DNA of 64,000 nt from contig CAZGPG010000008.1 of NCBI GenBank assembly GCA_964527735.1, positions 79,623 through 143,622 on the forward strand. The letters run 5' to 3'. A program made the translations under genes and the position numbers. The stretch is from JBEBVQ01 sp964527735 (lineage in GTDB: Bacteria > Bacteroidota > Bacteroidia > Chitinophagales > Chitinophagaceae). The notes beneath the pieces were generated by a model. It made no database searches, was not told where the DNA came from, and saw only the letters and a program-made list of their open reading frames with translations. This document shows, one piece after another, positions 41,463-50,915 of this stretch (position 1 is the stretch's first letter; each line of letters begins with the position of its first letter).

Positions 41463-41652
41463 TATTCTGATTTGAAAATTTGGGAATTTGAAAATGAATG
41501 AGCGCCCCTGAAAGGGAGGCGATCACATCGTTGTAATACCTGCACCTCTGTCCGTATCAGGATGTGATCGTCCCTCATTGAGGAGGGAGTGAGGGAGGTG
41601 TTCTTGTTGTCATAATCCCACATGATCACATTCCTGTGCTGACTGACCGGCA

Positions 41653-42855
41653 TCATCTGTCTGGTTTTGAGAAGATCAAAGATGAACAATTACCGCCAAA
41701 TCCAAATGAGTTGGAGAGTATATGCCTTACATCCTGTCCGGTGCGGAGCGTTGTTACCGGCTGCCAGTCAAGGTCTTCCATTTGCCGCTGCCAGCGCAGG
41801 TTGGGAAAGATAACCCCGTCACGGATACTCACCGCACTGAATACCGCTTCCACACCGCCCGCCGCGCCAAGTGTATGACCGGTGTACGCTTTGGTAGATG
41901 ATGCGGGCGGTACGGCTCCGCCAAATACTTCTGTAATGGCCTTTCCTTCGGAGCTGTCATTATTCGCCGTACCGGTACCGTGAAGATTAATATAATCAAT
42001 ATCAGCAGGCGATAATCCTGCACACGCAAGAGCGCCCTGCATCGCCAGTATATTCCCGGTGCCTTCCGGCGAAGATGCTGTCTGGTGATAGGCATCATTC
42101 GCATTGGCATAACCGCTGACCGTACATATTGCCTGAGCACCGCACTGCTGCATGGCCCGTTCATTCATTAATACCACATAACCGGCCCCCTCGCCCAGGT
42201 TCAGTCCCCGGCGGTCATTATCAAAAGGACGACAGGGCTGCCGGTCGAGTATCATCAGTGAATTAAATCCGTTCAGGGTAAAAAGAGAAAGACTGTCTGC
42301 ACCACCGGCAACAGCCACATCCAGCATCCCCGCACGTATCATCTGTACAGCCATCATAATGCTGTTTGCAGAAGAAGAACAGGCTGTGCTTATTGTTGTA
42401 ACAAAACCGCCGATCCCGAAATGACGGGCAACAAGCTCTGTGATGGCCCCGCATTCATGTGTGCATACCGCTTCAATTCCATCCACATTCCGGTCTTTCA
42501 TAAAACGGGCATAGAAAGGCTCAGTAAGATCCATCCCCCCTACCGTGTTGGCAGAGAAAAAACCCGTACGCAATGATTTTATCGTTCCGCTGAACGGCTG
42601 CCAGGCCTCTTTTACAGCTATAGCGCTCAGCAAGGCCGTCCGGGGCCAATGACCCGGTACACCCGCCATTTCTGCCAGCTCTGTATTGGAAGACCGCACG
42701 GCGCCCACCGGCAATTCATCGCGCCAGCGTGTGGCCAGCGACGTGGAATAGCCGATCCCGCTCACACCATCAGACAATGCAGCCGCACAAGACGCAGTAT
42801 CATTGCCGATGGCCGTAATGATACCGGTATGTACGAGGTAGGCGGTTTGTTTCAT
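41653..42855 (-). CDS. Beta-ketoacyl-ACP synthase (KAS II-like)
   Basis: From the ATG at 42855 this is 400 residues. The triad is C159 (STACSSS), H292 (LHGTGT) and H327 (AYTGHTLGAAG), with the closing NSFGFGGNCSSLIF. It condenses malonyl-ACP with a growing acyl chain. Together with the catalytically empty ketosynthase downstream it would form a KS/CLF pair, as in aryl polyene and flexirubin systems. A reading starting at TTG five codons upstream is possible but less likely. Confidence 0.9.
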   Translation of the reverse strand: MKQTAYLVHTGIITAIGNDTASCAAALSDGVSGIGYSTSLATRWRDELPVGAVRSSNTELAEMAGVPGHWPRTALLSAIAVKEAWQPFSGTIKSLRTGFFSANTVGGMDLTEPFYARFMKDRNVDGIEAVCTHECGAITELVARHFGIGGFVTTISTACSSSANSIMMAVQMIRAGMLDVAVAGGADSLSLFTLNGFNSLMILDRQPCRPFDNDRRGLNLGEGAGYVVLMNERAMQQCGAQAICTVSGYANANDAYHQTASSPEGTGNILAMQGALACAGLSPADIDYINLHGTGTANNDSSEGKAITEVFGGAVPPASSTKAYTGHTLGAAGGVEAVFSAVSIRDGVIFPNLRWQRQMEDLDWQPVTTLRTGQDVRHILSNSFGFGGNCSSLIFSKPDR

Positions 42856-42868
42856 AACTGGTTGTTTC

Positions 42869-43078
42869 AATTTGAAAATTCGGGAATTTGAAAATTTGAA
42901 AATGAGATAGTTCGCAGCACTGAATCTTCATATCCTTCATTCCTTCATGGTCTCAATGTTGGAAAAATAAAAAACATTAAGATCATTAAGAGGTTAAGGT
43001 CATTAAAAGCTGAATTTAAACCATCTGATAATACTTATTAACAACATGGGCATTTTCAAATTCCCGAATTTTCAAATT
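42869..43078. repeat. Separated inverted repeat of AATTTGAAAATTCGGG words
   Basis: Perfect 27-base arms lie at 42869-42895 and 43052-43078, separated by 156 bases. The arms repeat the word AATTTGAAAATT. The right arm abuts the stop codon of the next gene. The same word occurs singly at 41467-41494 and as another inverted pair at 48635-48823. Confidence 0.85.
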
Positions 43079-43079
43079 T

Positions 43080-43697
43080 TCAAATTAATTTTTTCTCCAA
43101 AAATACTGCCGCATCCTCCACGGATAATCCGGCGCCGTTTCCGCTCCGGGCTATCCAGAACATACAGACATCCAGTATATCTGCAGTCACATCCACCCAA
43201 CCACAGAGACAGGCATCCATTCCTTTATACTCCATCAGATCATTGGCCCAGAAAAGCTGTTCTCTGCTGTCGAACCTGTTCTGCGCCATACAAAGCTGCT
43301 CGCCTTTAAAGCCATGCCGGATACTGATCTCCCCCAGCATGATATTGGGCAACGTATACACAAACAAAGCCGGGCTGGGGATGCTTGCCAGCGTTTCCTG
43401 GTAACGCTTGTCCGCCTCAATGCAGCCGGCTCCGGTAAACAGTACTACACCCGTCTTGTCTTTACGATACCCTTCATATACCGGCCCCTGATCTGTTATC
43501 AATAAATATTCCGCCGCCAGCCATGCCCATTTGCACAGCAGATCCATTTTGAAGAATTTGGGATAAGCACAACCCAAAGCATCATAAACCAGCTCGGGCG
43601 TCACCTGTTTGCCGGCAACAGGAAACGACGGATGGGTCTTGCCGTTCCGGCTGATCATCCCGTTCTTTATACGGACATAATGAGGAATATCTATCAC
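43080..43697 (-). CDS. Ketosynthase-N-terminus-like protein of the pigment locus
   Basis: This 205-residue protein is not a full ketosynthase. The stretch VVLFTGAGCIEADKRY, SPALFVYTLPNIMLGEISIR and HGFKGEQLC resembles the N-terminal half of a ketosynthase (a SPxxFvxTLPN...GEiaixxgikG pattern). There is no catalytic Cys-His-His set. Similar short proteins occur in aryl polyene-type loci. The role is unknown, perhaps structural. It is seven bases from the flavoprotein gene and so in the same operon. Confidence 0.65.
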   Translation of the reverse strand: MIDIPHYVRIKNGMISRNGKTHPSFPVAGKQVTPELVYDALGCAYPKFFKMDLLCKWAWLAAEYLLITDQGPVYEGYRKDKTGVVLFTGAGCIEADKRYQETLASIPSPALFVYTLPNIMLGEISIRHGFKGEQLCMAQNRFDSREQLFWANDLMEYKGMDACLCGWVDVTADILDVCMFWIARSGNGAGLSVEDAAVFLEKKLI

Positions 43698-43704
43698 GAT
43701 ACAA

Positions 43705-44991
43705 TCAAATACCGGGCGTAATACTGTTATTCAGATCAGGGATTGCATTTTTCTGATCGATGTACCGGGCAAGCGCCTGGATGTTTTTTTCGTGGTTTTT
43801 TACGAAAGGATTGCTCTCATCCCATACATAACCGGCGAGTACGGAGCATATCTGCGCCATGATCTCCTGGTCGGGATTTTCGGCGAAGAATACTTTATAC
43901 AAAGTTCCGTCGTACCAACTGTTCACATAGGTACGGAATACATCCACGCCCCGCTGCATAGGTTTCATATACTCTTCCATCCAGTCTATCTGCTCACCCT
44001 TCAGATGACGTACAACGAGGTGTGCCGCCTTTTGTGCGGAAACAGATGCAAGCGTTACGCCTGATGAAAATACAGGATCCAGGAATTCCGTTACATTTCC
44101 GGTCAGCACAAAGCCATTACCGAAAAACGTTTCTGTCGTAGCGCTCCATCCCTGGAGCACCCGGGGCTCCCATAATAATTCGCTATCCTTAAACCGCTCC
44201 GCCAGGTCAGGCTCTGTAGCCAGCATTTTCCGGTATTGCGCTGCCATGTCCCCGGCTTCTGTAAACTGTTCAAAAAACTCCGGATCGCCAACGAAACCGA
44301 GGGAAGTATTTCCGTTTGAGAACGGTATCACCCAGACCCAGGTGCGTGGATTATGTATATATATCGAAATACGGTCGGGCTTGGCTGCATTCCTGCTGTA
44401 CCTGTGCGGATCCGTCATGTGGCAAAAGAATGCCCTGCGGGTATATTGGCCGGAAATCTTATCCAGCCCGAAAAGCCGGGGGATCACCCGACCGTAACCG
44501 CTGCCATCAAGAATAAAACGTGCATGGATCTCTTCTGTACCGCCGCCGGGTGTGGTGACGGTTGTCACAGAAGATCCATCATCAGCGATCTTTATGTCTG
44601 TAACTTCCGTTTCGTATGCCAGCGGGATACCCATCCGCACACATTCATCGGCCAGTACCTTGTCAAACTCTGCACGCGGCACCTGCCATGTCCAGTTCCA
44701 TCCCGGCGTGTACTGCCAGGCAAACTCAAAATCATACACCTCATTATTGCGGACGAATTTGGCGCCGTTCTTCTGCTGGAAACCTTTTGCTTTCAATGCC
44801 TCCAGGAAGCCGGCTTCTTCAAGCGCCTCCATACACCGCGGCAACAGGCTCTCGCCGATCACAAAGCGGGGGAATTTCATTTTTTCGACCATCTGAACAT
44901 TCAGGCCTGCCTGGTGCATGATAGATGCTGCAATCGTTCCGGACGGCCCGGCGCCGATAACCAGTACGTCTACTTGTTTTTTCATACTCAT
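43705..44991 (-). CDS. Halogenase-like FAD-dependent oxidoreductase
   Basis: This 428-residue flavoprotein has the FAD loop GAGPSG (13-18). It carries three further signatures of flavin-dependent halogenases: F71-QQK-NGAKF with Lys74, WVWVIP (218-223), and FLDPVFSSG (303-311). These enzymes make hypohalous acid from FADH2, O2 and chloride or bromide and use the Lys to halogenate phenolic or acyl substrates. A hydroxylating monooxygenase of the same superfamily remains possible. It lies in a pigment gene set with a methyltransferase and ketosynthases. No flavin reductase gene is next to it. Confidence 0.8.
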   Translation of the reverse strand: MSMKKQVDVLVIGAGPSGTIAASIMHQAGLNVQMVEKMKFPRFVIGESLLPRCMEALEEAGFLEALKAKGFQQKNGAKFVRNNEVYDFEFAWQYTPGWNWTWQVPRAEFDKVLADECVRMGIPLAYETEVTDIKIADDGSSVTTVTTPGGGTEEIHARFILDGSGYGRVIPRLFGLDKISGQYTRRAFFCHMTDPHRYSRNAAKPDRISIYIHNPRTWVWVIPFSNGNTSLGFVGDPEFFEQFTEAGDMAAQYRKMLATEPDLAERFKDSELLWEPRVLQGWSATTETFFGNGFVLTGNVTEFLDPVFSSGVTLASVSAQKAAHLVVRHLKGEQIDWMEEYMKPMQRGVDVFRTYVNSWYDGTLYKVFFAENPDQEIMAQICSVLAGYVWDESNPFVKNHEKNIQALARYIDQKNAIPDLNNSITPGI

Positions 44992-45027
44992 AAAGGGGGA
45001 GGGATTTTAGCTGCCTGTACGGCCGGT

Positions 45028-46128
45028 TTAATTTATCTGCCGTTTTTTCAATTCCAGGATCGTATGACTCAGTCCCACATCGTCATGCTGCTGTACGATT
45101 TCAAAACCGGCCTGCTTAATAAGCTCCGCAAACACCCGGCTGTCGTACATCTGGCTATTGCCGTTTGCCATAGCTGTAAAGTATAGTGAGGTCATCTGCA
45201 GACTGAAAGCCGAGGCTTCGAAGCGCTGGCGGTCCCAGAAGGTTTCATTGACAAATACCCGGCCATCGTCCGGTAACGCACGATGGCATTTTTCCAGAAT
45301 AAACACAATTTCATCATCCGCAAAGCAGTCCAGGAACTGACTCATCCAGATGATATCATAATCTCCGGGCAATTCAGTATCCTTGCTCAATATATCCTGG
45401 GGGTGGTATTGCACACGATCTGCAAAACCGGCCGCGTTAATATTTTCCTTTGCGAGATTGAGCTGTCCCTGCAGGTCCACCATGCCGATCTGCACATCCG
45501 GATTATACTCCAGGCATTGCAGCGACCACTTGCCGGTATTGCAGCCGATATCAAGGAGCTTCTTGGGTTGGTGCGCAAATACGATCGGCAATGCTTCCGG
45601 AAATGCATTATCGGAATAATAATGGTCGAAAGCATACCAGCTCGGTCCCGCATTACCAGGGAGCTTAAACAAACCCTGATATATGGTGTCCCAGTCGCCC
45701 AGATGGCGTAATCCTCTTGGTTTGCCATCCCGCAGCGAAGCTTCCATATCCTGCGCCCCGTCATAGCACACATCCCGCATAAAGTCAGTGTTGACGCGGG
45801 TCATGGGGTGGTTCAGGAAAAAATGCCCGAGCTTGGATAAAAAATAACGCCCGTCGCGGCAGTACACCAGCCTGATACCCAGGCCGGCTTCAAGCAATAC
45901 ACGGACTGCATAGCGCGACAGATCCACTTTCTCTGTTACGGCATCGAGAGCGATGCCCTCCTGCCTTGATTTTTCGACTTCGGTAAGGATGCCGGAGTCG
46001 CGGAGCAATACAGATGCCTGGAATACATAGGGTGCAAATGCAATAAACTGAGCCTGCGAAATGGCTTCGAGAGCGCTCATTTTATCATCTTCAAACAATA
46101 CTTTTTTTTGTGCGGGAGTTTCAGTCAT
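45028..46128 (-). CDS. SAM-dependent O-methyltransferase-like protein
   Basis: From MTETPAQKK it is 366 residues. A winged-helix dimerisation part covers about residues 1-110 (AVTEKVDLSRYAVRVLLEAGLGI). The class I methyltransferase domain has LLDIGCNTGKWSLQCLE (SAM loop), MVDLQGQL, and DIIWMSQFLDCFADDE near the active site. The layout is that of family 2 O-methyltransferases acting on phenols. It is the first gene of the minus-strand pigment group and probably methylates the aromatic head or a related intermediate. Confidence 0.85.
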   Translation of the reverse strand: MTETPAQKKVLFEDDKMSALEAISQAQFIAFAPYVFQASVLLRDSGILTEVEKSRQEGIALDAVTEKVDLSRYAVRVLLEAGLGIRLVYCRDGRYFLSKLGHFFLNHPMTRVNTDFMRDVCYDGAQDMEASLRDGKPRGLRHLGDWDTIYQGLFKLPGNAGPSWYAFDHYYSDNAFPEALPIVFAHQPKKLLDIGCNTGKWSLQCLEYNPDVQIGMVDLQGQLNLAKENINAAGFADRVQYHPQDILSKDTELPGDYDIIWMSQFLDCFADDEIVFILEKCHRALPDDGRVFVNETFWDRQRFEASAFSLQMTSLYFTAMANGNSQMYDSRVFAELIKQAGFEIVQQHDDVGLSHTILELKKRQIN

Positions 46129-46196
46129 TAGTAATAATAAATAAAGGGGATTGTTTATTAAATGGCAATTTGCGCGCAAGTTAGTGAAATGTGCTC

Positions 46197-46267
46197 AATG
46201 TGTTTAATGTGACAAATGTGGAGAATATGCTTTTCACATTGAACACATTTGTCACATTAAACACATT
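46197..46267. repeat. Iterated-word inverted repeat
   Basis: Perfect 24-base arms (46197-46220 and 46244-46267) of the word AATGTGTTTAATGTGACAAA have a 23-base loop. The right arm ends four bases before the stop of the subtilase gene. Confidence 0.85.
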
Positions 46268-46271
46268 CCTC

Positions 46272-48557
46272 CTACTCCACCTGCATCTTGATATGCACAT
46301 TTCCTGATTTCGATACCAGCCGGACGATATAAGCGCCGGGAGACAAACTGCCGGCATTCACCTGCTTCCGGTTTACACCGGGTTGTACCTGCCATGATTC
46401 CGCTGTAATCGAACGGCCTGTAATGTCCGCGATCGTCAACTGTAATTGCTCTATACGAGCTCCTGTATATTCAAGCGTAAAGAAGTCGTTTGCCGGGTTG
46501 GGATACAGCAGGCAATCCAGTTTTTCACCGCTGAAAGTATATACGCTATTCTGCTGTGCGGCACGTTTTACCGCAGCATACGCATTGATCTTGCCATGCC
46601 CCCAGGTATTATTTCCGGTGGCCGGGATAGAGCCGGTATAGTTATCCGTTATGGCCGTTTCCTTTATAATCCCGATCACGTCTTCCGGTGAAAGGCGGGG
46701 GTTGGCTTGCAGCATCAACGCCACGATACCCGAAGCTACCGGCGCCGATGCCGAGGTGCCGATAAATTCGCCGAAATAATACTTCTCGCCGGAAACAGGA
46801 TGAGTAAATTCGCTGATCACATTTGAGGCCGAAGCGCCTGTAGGTGTATAAGCCTGGTCATGTGAGTTTACCGCTGTGGCCAGGGTAAGCCCCGGTGCTG
46901 CAATATCAGGTTTAATGCGTCCGTCGGCCATAGGGCCACGACTGGAAAATGGCGTAATATTCCCTGTGGTAACATATGCCGCATAACTGCGGTTAATATT
47001 ATGGATATCCCGGAACGAAACTTTGGAAGCATAGGCCCCTACCAGCAACACAGAGGTGGCACTTCCCATGTCGCTCGTGGTATGCGTATTGTCGCCCGAT
47101 GTTGCCCATGATTGCCCGCCATTGCTGAAAACACCTGTATAACGGTCAATATAGCCATAGAAGTAGTATTCGTTCCACATATGCACTTTCCCATCTGTCC
47201 CGGAGACAGAAACAACCGCATCATCGTCTGTCTTGTTATGCACCACTACTGTCAGTCTCGGTTTGCCGTTAAATTCGGACGGAGATCCGATAAATTCAAT
47301 GAAGCACGTATCCTGGCCGTTTGCGCTGATCAGGAAAGTGTCTTTTATACCATCCACAGTACATGATATTTCCGTATGGTTTCCGGCCGTACCATTATCA
47401 TACAGAGACAGGCTGGCACAAAAAGATTTGCCGCTCTCTCCCCAGATGTCTACCCAGGTGCGCTTATAGTCGTTTCCGGCAGGTGTGCCGCCTGTGGGGA
47501 TGAATTTCAAAAAGGTATGCACTACTGTGTCCGTAGCCGTAAATGTTTTCTGCAGGTGGATGCTGTCCGTGCCGTCGTTACCGGCGCTCATAACAATGAT
47601 CTTACCGGCGCCGGACAGGCTGTTACAAGCTTCGTTGAATAATGTGCTGCCGTCGTGCGGGCCGGAGTGTGAGCCCCAGCTTATATTGACCACAGCCGGC
47701 TTCCCTACCGCATCTGCGTATTTAAAAATATAGTTGATACCATCTACAAAATCCGAGAACCCTCCCTGACGCCATTGCTCCGCGATCAGTTGCCGCCTTA
47801 CGCCGACAAATACCAGGTCAGATTCAAAAGCTACCCCTCTGCAACGCGTTGCCGTCGTTCCCCCATAGCCGGATCCGGCGGCAATGCCTGCTACACCTGT
47901 GCCATGTGTCTGTACATCATTATCCGTACCCTGCGCTTGAAGCCCCGATGCATCCGTCAGCTCATGCCCGTAGGCAAAACCGGCCGGTGGCGTCCCCGTT
48001 GTATTCAGCTCCCAGGATTTTTTAATGCGGTACACATTACCCATGGTATCAAAAAAGGTAGGATGGTTATAATCGAAGCCAAAATCTATGACCCCAACAA
48101 CCACGTCCTTCCCGGTAAATGCCTGCGGCAGATCGTACCCCTTATGCACCGAATCGGTGCGGGTTGTCCTCCGTGCGGCATCCATATGCGGAAATACCGG
48201 CTCATCGAGCTGGATGTAATCCACACCGGGGATCCGGGTATAAGCAGCCACCTGCCCTACCGGCACCAGGACGGTCCATATATTTCCCGCGCGGGTACCC
48301 ACCACAGCGCCTATCTGGTCCAATGCCGTCTGTGCAGCAGCAGCATTCCCGATCTTCGCCAGTGAGGCAATGGCGAGACGTCCGTCTGTCAGTCTTTTAT
48401 AAATGTAACCATCGCGTTGCACATCTCCGTCTGCTGCATTCTTATGCAGGTATGTGCGTGTATGAGGTGATAATCCCGGTATATTGGGGTTTAGATCCTG
48501 GGCTGCTACCGGGGTTACCAGCCATGCTCCGATCAATAATAAGTACAGTTTTTTCAT
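46272..48557 (-). CDS. T9SS-secreted subtilisin-family (S8) peptidase
   Basis: From the MKK start it is 761 residues with a signal peptide (KLYLLLIGAWLVTPVAA). A propeptide-like region follows, then the S8 domain: Asp in GVIDFGFDYNHP, His in VQTHGTGVAGIAAG, Asn in the oxyanion region (MSAGNDG) and Ser in GTSASAPVASGIVALM. A beta-rich insert (about 370-510) separates His and Ser. A type A sorting domain (CLLYPNPANDFFTLEY...GSLSPGAYIVRLVSK) ends it. It is a secreted protease of broad or unknown specificity. Confidence 0.92.
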   Translation of the reverse strand: MKKLYLLLIGAWLVTPVAAQDLNPNIPGLSPHTRTYLHKNAADGDVQRDGYIYKRLTDGRLAIASLAKIGNAAAAQTALDQIGAVVGTRAGNIWTVLVPVGQVAAYTRIPGVDYIQLDEPVFPHMDAARRTTRTDSVHKGYDLPQAFTGKDVVVGVIDFGFDYNHPTFFDTMGNVYRIKKSWELNTTGTPPAGFAYGHELTDASGLQAQGTDNDVQTHGTGVAGIAAGSGYGGTTATRCRGVAFESDLVFVGVRRQLIAEQWRQGGFSDFVDGINYIFKYADAVGKPAVVNISWGSHSGPHDGSTLFNEACNSLSGAGKIIVMSAGNDGTDSIHLQKTFTATDTVVHTFLKFIPTGGTPAGNDYKRTWVDIWGESGKSFCASLSLYDNGTAGNHTEISCTVDGIKDTFLISANGQDTCFIEFIGSPSEFNGKPRLTVVVHNKTDDDAVVSVSGTDGKVHMWNEYYFYGYIDRYTGVFSNGGQSWATSGDNTHTTSDMGSATSVLLVGAYASKVSFRDIHNINRSYAAYVTTGNITPFSSRGPMADGRIKPDIAAPGLTLATAVNSHDQAYTPTGASASNVISEFTHPVSGEKYYFGEFIGTSASAPVASGIVALMLQANPRLSPEDVIGIIKETAITDNYTGSIPATGNNTWGHGKINAYAAVKRAAQQNSVYTFSGEKLDCLLYPNPANDFFTLEYTGARIEQLQLTIADITGRSITAESWQVQPGVNRKQVNAGSLSPGAYIVRLVSKSGNVHIKMQVE

Positions 48558-48634
48558 TGCTCCGCTTAGTATCATTGTAAACCGGAAATAGCTCCGGAAA
48601 ACGGATGCTAATATAATGCATTTCCGGTAGTAGC

Positions 48635-48823
48635 AATTTGAAAATTTGGGAATTTGAAAATTTGAGAATGCCCATAGTATGGTAGGCATTATGAGCCTGT
48701 TTAAAATTCAGTTCTAATGGCAATTCTTGTCTTGCTTCGCTCAAAAATTGCGCATTAATAAATTTTCAAGACTAAAATTTAAACAGATCCTATCTCATTT
48801 TCAAATTCCCAAATTTTCAAATT
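48635..48823. repeat. Nested inverted repeats: iterated-word arms around a small MITE-like core
   Basis: Outer arms of 27 bases (48635-48661 and 48797-48823, perfectly complementary, word AATTTGAAAATTTGGG) enclose a 90-base core. The core has its own inverted ends CTGTTTAAAATT (48697-48708) and AATTTAAACAG (48776-48786). It lies between two minus-strand secreted protein genes and carries no convincing coding frame. Confidence 0.75.
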
Positions 48824-48828
48824 CCACC

Positions 48829-50802
48829 CTAATCTTTTACCAGCTTCCGCACCATCACCCGCTCGCCGTCGGCCAACTGCAGGATGTACATACCGGGAGA
48901 CAGATGTCCGGTAGACAGGGAATAATCATGTATCCCTGCATGCAGGAGCGTTGTCTGTTCTCCGACAATGCGTCCATTCATATCCATAATAAGGAATGTC
49001 GCCCTGCTTCCGCCGGTATGTTGCAGTCGGATATGAACCTCATCATGAACCGGGTTGGGATACACTGATACGATCTCCGGCTGTATCATACTGATACCCG
49101 CCGGTACCGGAAAATCGACCGTTGCAGAATCCGTAATGCCGAGGCCCAGATTGTAATAGCTACCTGAAGGTGTGCTTGTTTTCTTGGCCGGGCGTACCAT
49201 ATAATACCATAATCCGTCTGCACCAATTGTATCTGTGAAGCTGGTTGTGCTTACAAGCGTCGAAACGACATCATATCTGCCGTAGCGGGCGCCTGAGCGG
49301 TAGACATAATACCCGTCTACCCCGGCATCGGGCGATGCCGTCCACGACACCACCGCGCCCTGGCCAGCTGTGGTGGCAACGGTTAAGCCGGAAGCAGGTT
49401 GTATATAATCGGTACGGAGCGTAAGATCTCCCATCAGTGCTATATGTACCCCCCTGGCGCCAAATCCGGTTACATAGCCGGTCGCTGCGGAGCTGTTATT
49501 CTGGGAAAGCCGGGTGCTGTACCCGATATGCGCTCCCTGCGCCATGTGATGGAAGTGCCAGTTGGGGCGGGCAGCCCAGCAAGATGTAAGGGCCGGTGTT
49601 TCGGCGCACAAAGGCGCACGGAGAAAGTTATTCTGGGAATCCCAATCACCGAAATAACTGCCAAAGAGCATGGTAAAAATGCCGTTTACATGACTTGTAG
49701 TAAAATTCGTTGTTGTTCCGATGTTCGAAGCGCTGGTATAGGTACCGCCGCCGCATCCATATGCCCATTGAAAAGAAGAGTCGTTCAATGAACTGATAAA
49801 GTCAACCTCATGGATCTGATCCCGTCCTGTCAGCGGGGGGAAATTACGCCATCCGTTAGCCGCAAAAGCCTCCGGAAAGCCCGATAAACTGAAATTATCA
49901 TCAATCAGAGCCCTGCGTGCAATATTCAGCGAATCCATTTTATACCGGTGCAGCCGGTTGAGATAGGATTGCATCAGTTCTACTTCCGTTTTACCAAAGG
50001 CAGGCATATTGTGAAAATCAATGCGGCTTACCTGCAATTCCACTGCAACGGGCAAAACCGACTGATCCCATTTCCCGTCGCCGGGAATATTGTGATTACG
50101 GGCTTGCGATGCAGTTGTGTTATTTACGGAAACATCAGACCATCCTCCCGAATGACTGCCATAATAAACATCTGCCGGCCAGGCCCCCACATGGTCGGAG
50201 TGGCCGTCGGGATTCAGGTTGCCACTGTATGGCACTGCAATATGCCCCAGAAGCAATACCGCCGCAAGATCCGGATTATCCTGCCGCGTATCCCCGATAA
50301 GATCATGAACACCGGTATGCGGCAATGTACGGGCCACATCGCGGCGTATCACCTGCCAGCCGTCCCCGCTGATATCTTCTTCCAGTTGCGCTATCTGTGC
50401 CGCACAGGAGTCGGTAAACAGGCTGTCAACGAGCAGCAGCAATGCGCCCCTGTTATGAATGGGCGATGCCGCAACACCTGCGTATATATATCCGTAGGCT
50501 GTTATAGTGCCACCGCTTTTCACCACCCGGTATTCATAAGCGGTACCGGTAGCAACATTGTTGTCTGTATAAAAAGTATCAGTTCCTGAAGCCAGCGCCG
50601 TTCCCCAGTTGGCCGCGTCTTTGGCCCGGCGGTACACCTGGTACGATGTAGCCCCGGCAAGCGGTTTCCATGAAAGCTTTATCTGTGCGGGAGATTCCTG
50701 TACAGTGGCTTGCAACTGCACGGCGTGATCGGAAACGGTTTGTGCGCTGATACGAGTAGCAGACAGAAAAAACAATAAAGAAAATAAGTAGTATTTATTC
50801 AT
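48829..50802 (-). CDS. T9SS-secreted protein with fibronectin type III-like domains
   Basis: From MNKYYLFS it is 657 residues with a signal peptide. A fibronectin III-like domain (IKLSWKPLAGATSYQVYRRA) is at the start. A central region of about 330 residues contains LLLGHIAVPYSGNLNPDGHS, the Cys-rich turn WAYGCGGGTYTSASNIGTT and FGSYFGDWDSQNN. A second fibronectin III-like domain follows (AVVSWTASPDAGVDGYYVYR), then a type A sorting domain (IVSVYPNPVHDEVHIRLQ...GHLSPGMYILQL). The central region may be a distant C25-like caspase fold, but I cannot confirm catalytic residues. It has its own TATCTTTG promoter box. Confidence 0.85.
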   Translation of the reverse strand: MNKYYLFSLLFFLSATRISAQTVSDHAVQLQATVQESPAQIKLSWKPLAGATSYQVYRRAKDAANWGTALASGTDTFYTDNNVATGTAYEYRVVKSGGTITAYGYIYAGVAASPIHNRGALLLLVDSLFTDSCAAQIAQLEEDISGDGWQVIRRDVARTLPHTGVHDLIGDTRQDNPDLAAVLLLGHIAVPYSGNLNPDGHSDHVGAWPADVYYGSHSGGWSDVSVNNTTASQARNHNIPGDGKWDQSVLPVAVELQVSRIDFHNMPAFGKTEVELMQSYLNRLHRYKMDSLNIARRALIDDNFSLSGFPEAFAANGWRNFPPLTGRDQIHEVDFISSLNDSSFQWAYGCGGGTYTSASNIGTTTNFTTSHVNGIFTMLFGSYFGDWDSQNNFLRAPLCAETPALTSCWAARPNWHFHHMAQGAHIGYSTRLSQNNSSAATGYVTGFGARGVHIALMGDLTLRTDYIQPASGLTVATTAGQGAVVSWTASPDAGVDGYYVYRSGARYGRYDVVSTLVSTTSFTDTIGADGLWYYMVRPAKKTSTPSGSYYNLGLGITDSATVDFPVPAGISMIQPEIVSVYPNPVHDEVHIRLQHTGGSRATFLIMDMNGRIVGEQTTLLHAGIHDYSLSTGHLSPGMYILQLADGERVMVRKLVKD

Positions 50803-50829
50803 AGGGGAAAATTTACACTGTTTAGTATT

Positions 50830-50837
50830 CAAAGATA
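50830..50837 (-). promoter_or_regulatory. -7 box upstream of the fibronectin-type secreted protein
   Basis: On the minus strand this is TATCTTTG, an exact TAnnTTTG, 27 bases before the start codon at 50802. Confidence 0.55.
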
Positions 50838-50915
50838 ATATTAAACAATAATCCTTTTTACTATTATATCAAAAAATTTGTGAGGAAAATCTTTAAGAAA
50901 TATGCGGTCTGCATC

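Noticed and set aside
41462..41689. Small ORF between the two ketosynthase genes as an acyl carrier protein
   Set aside because: The translation has no DSL phosphopantetheine motif and no ACP helices. It covers an iterated AATTTG word.
48689..48790. Coding sequence in the gap between the subtilase and the fibronectin-type protein
   Set aside because: Only short frames over inverted repeats; no protein-like composition.
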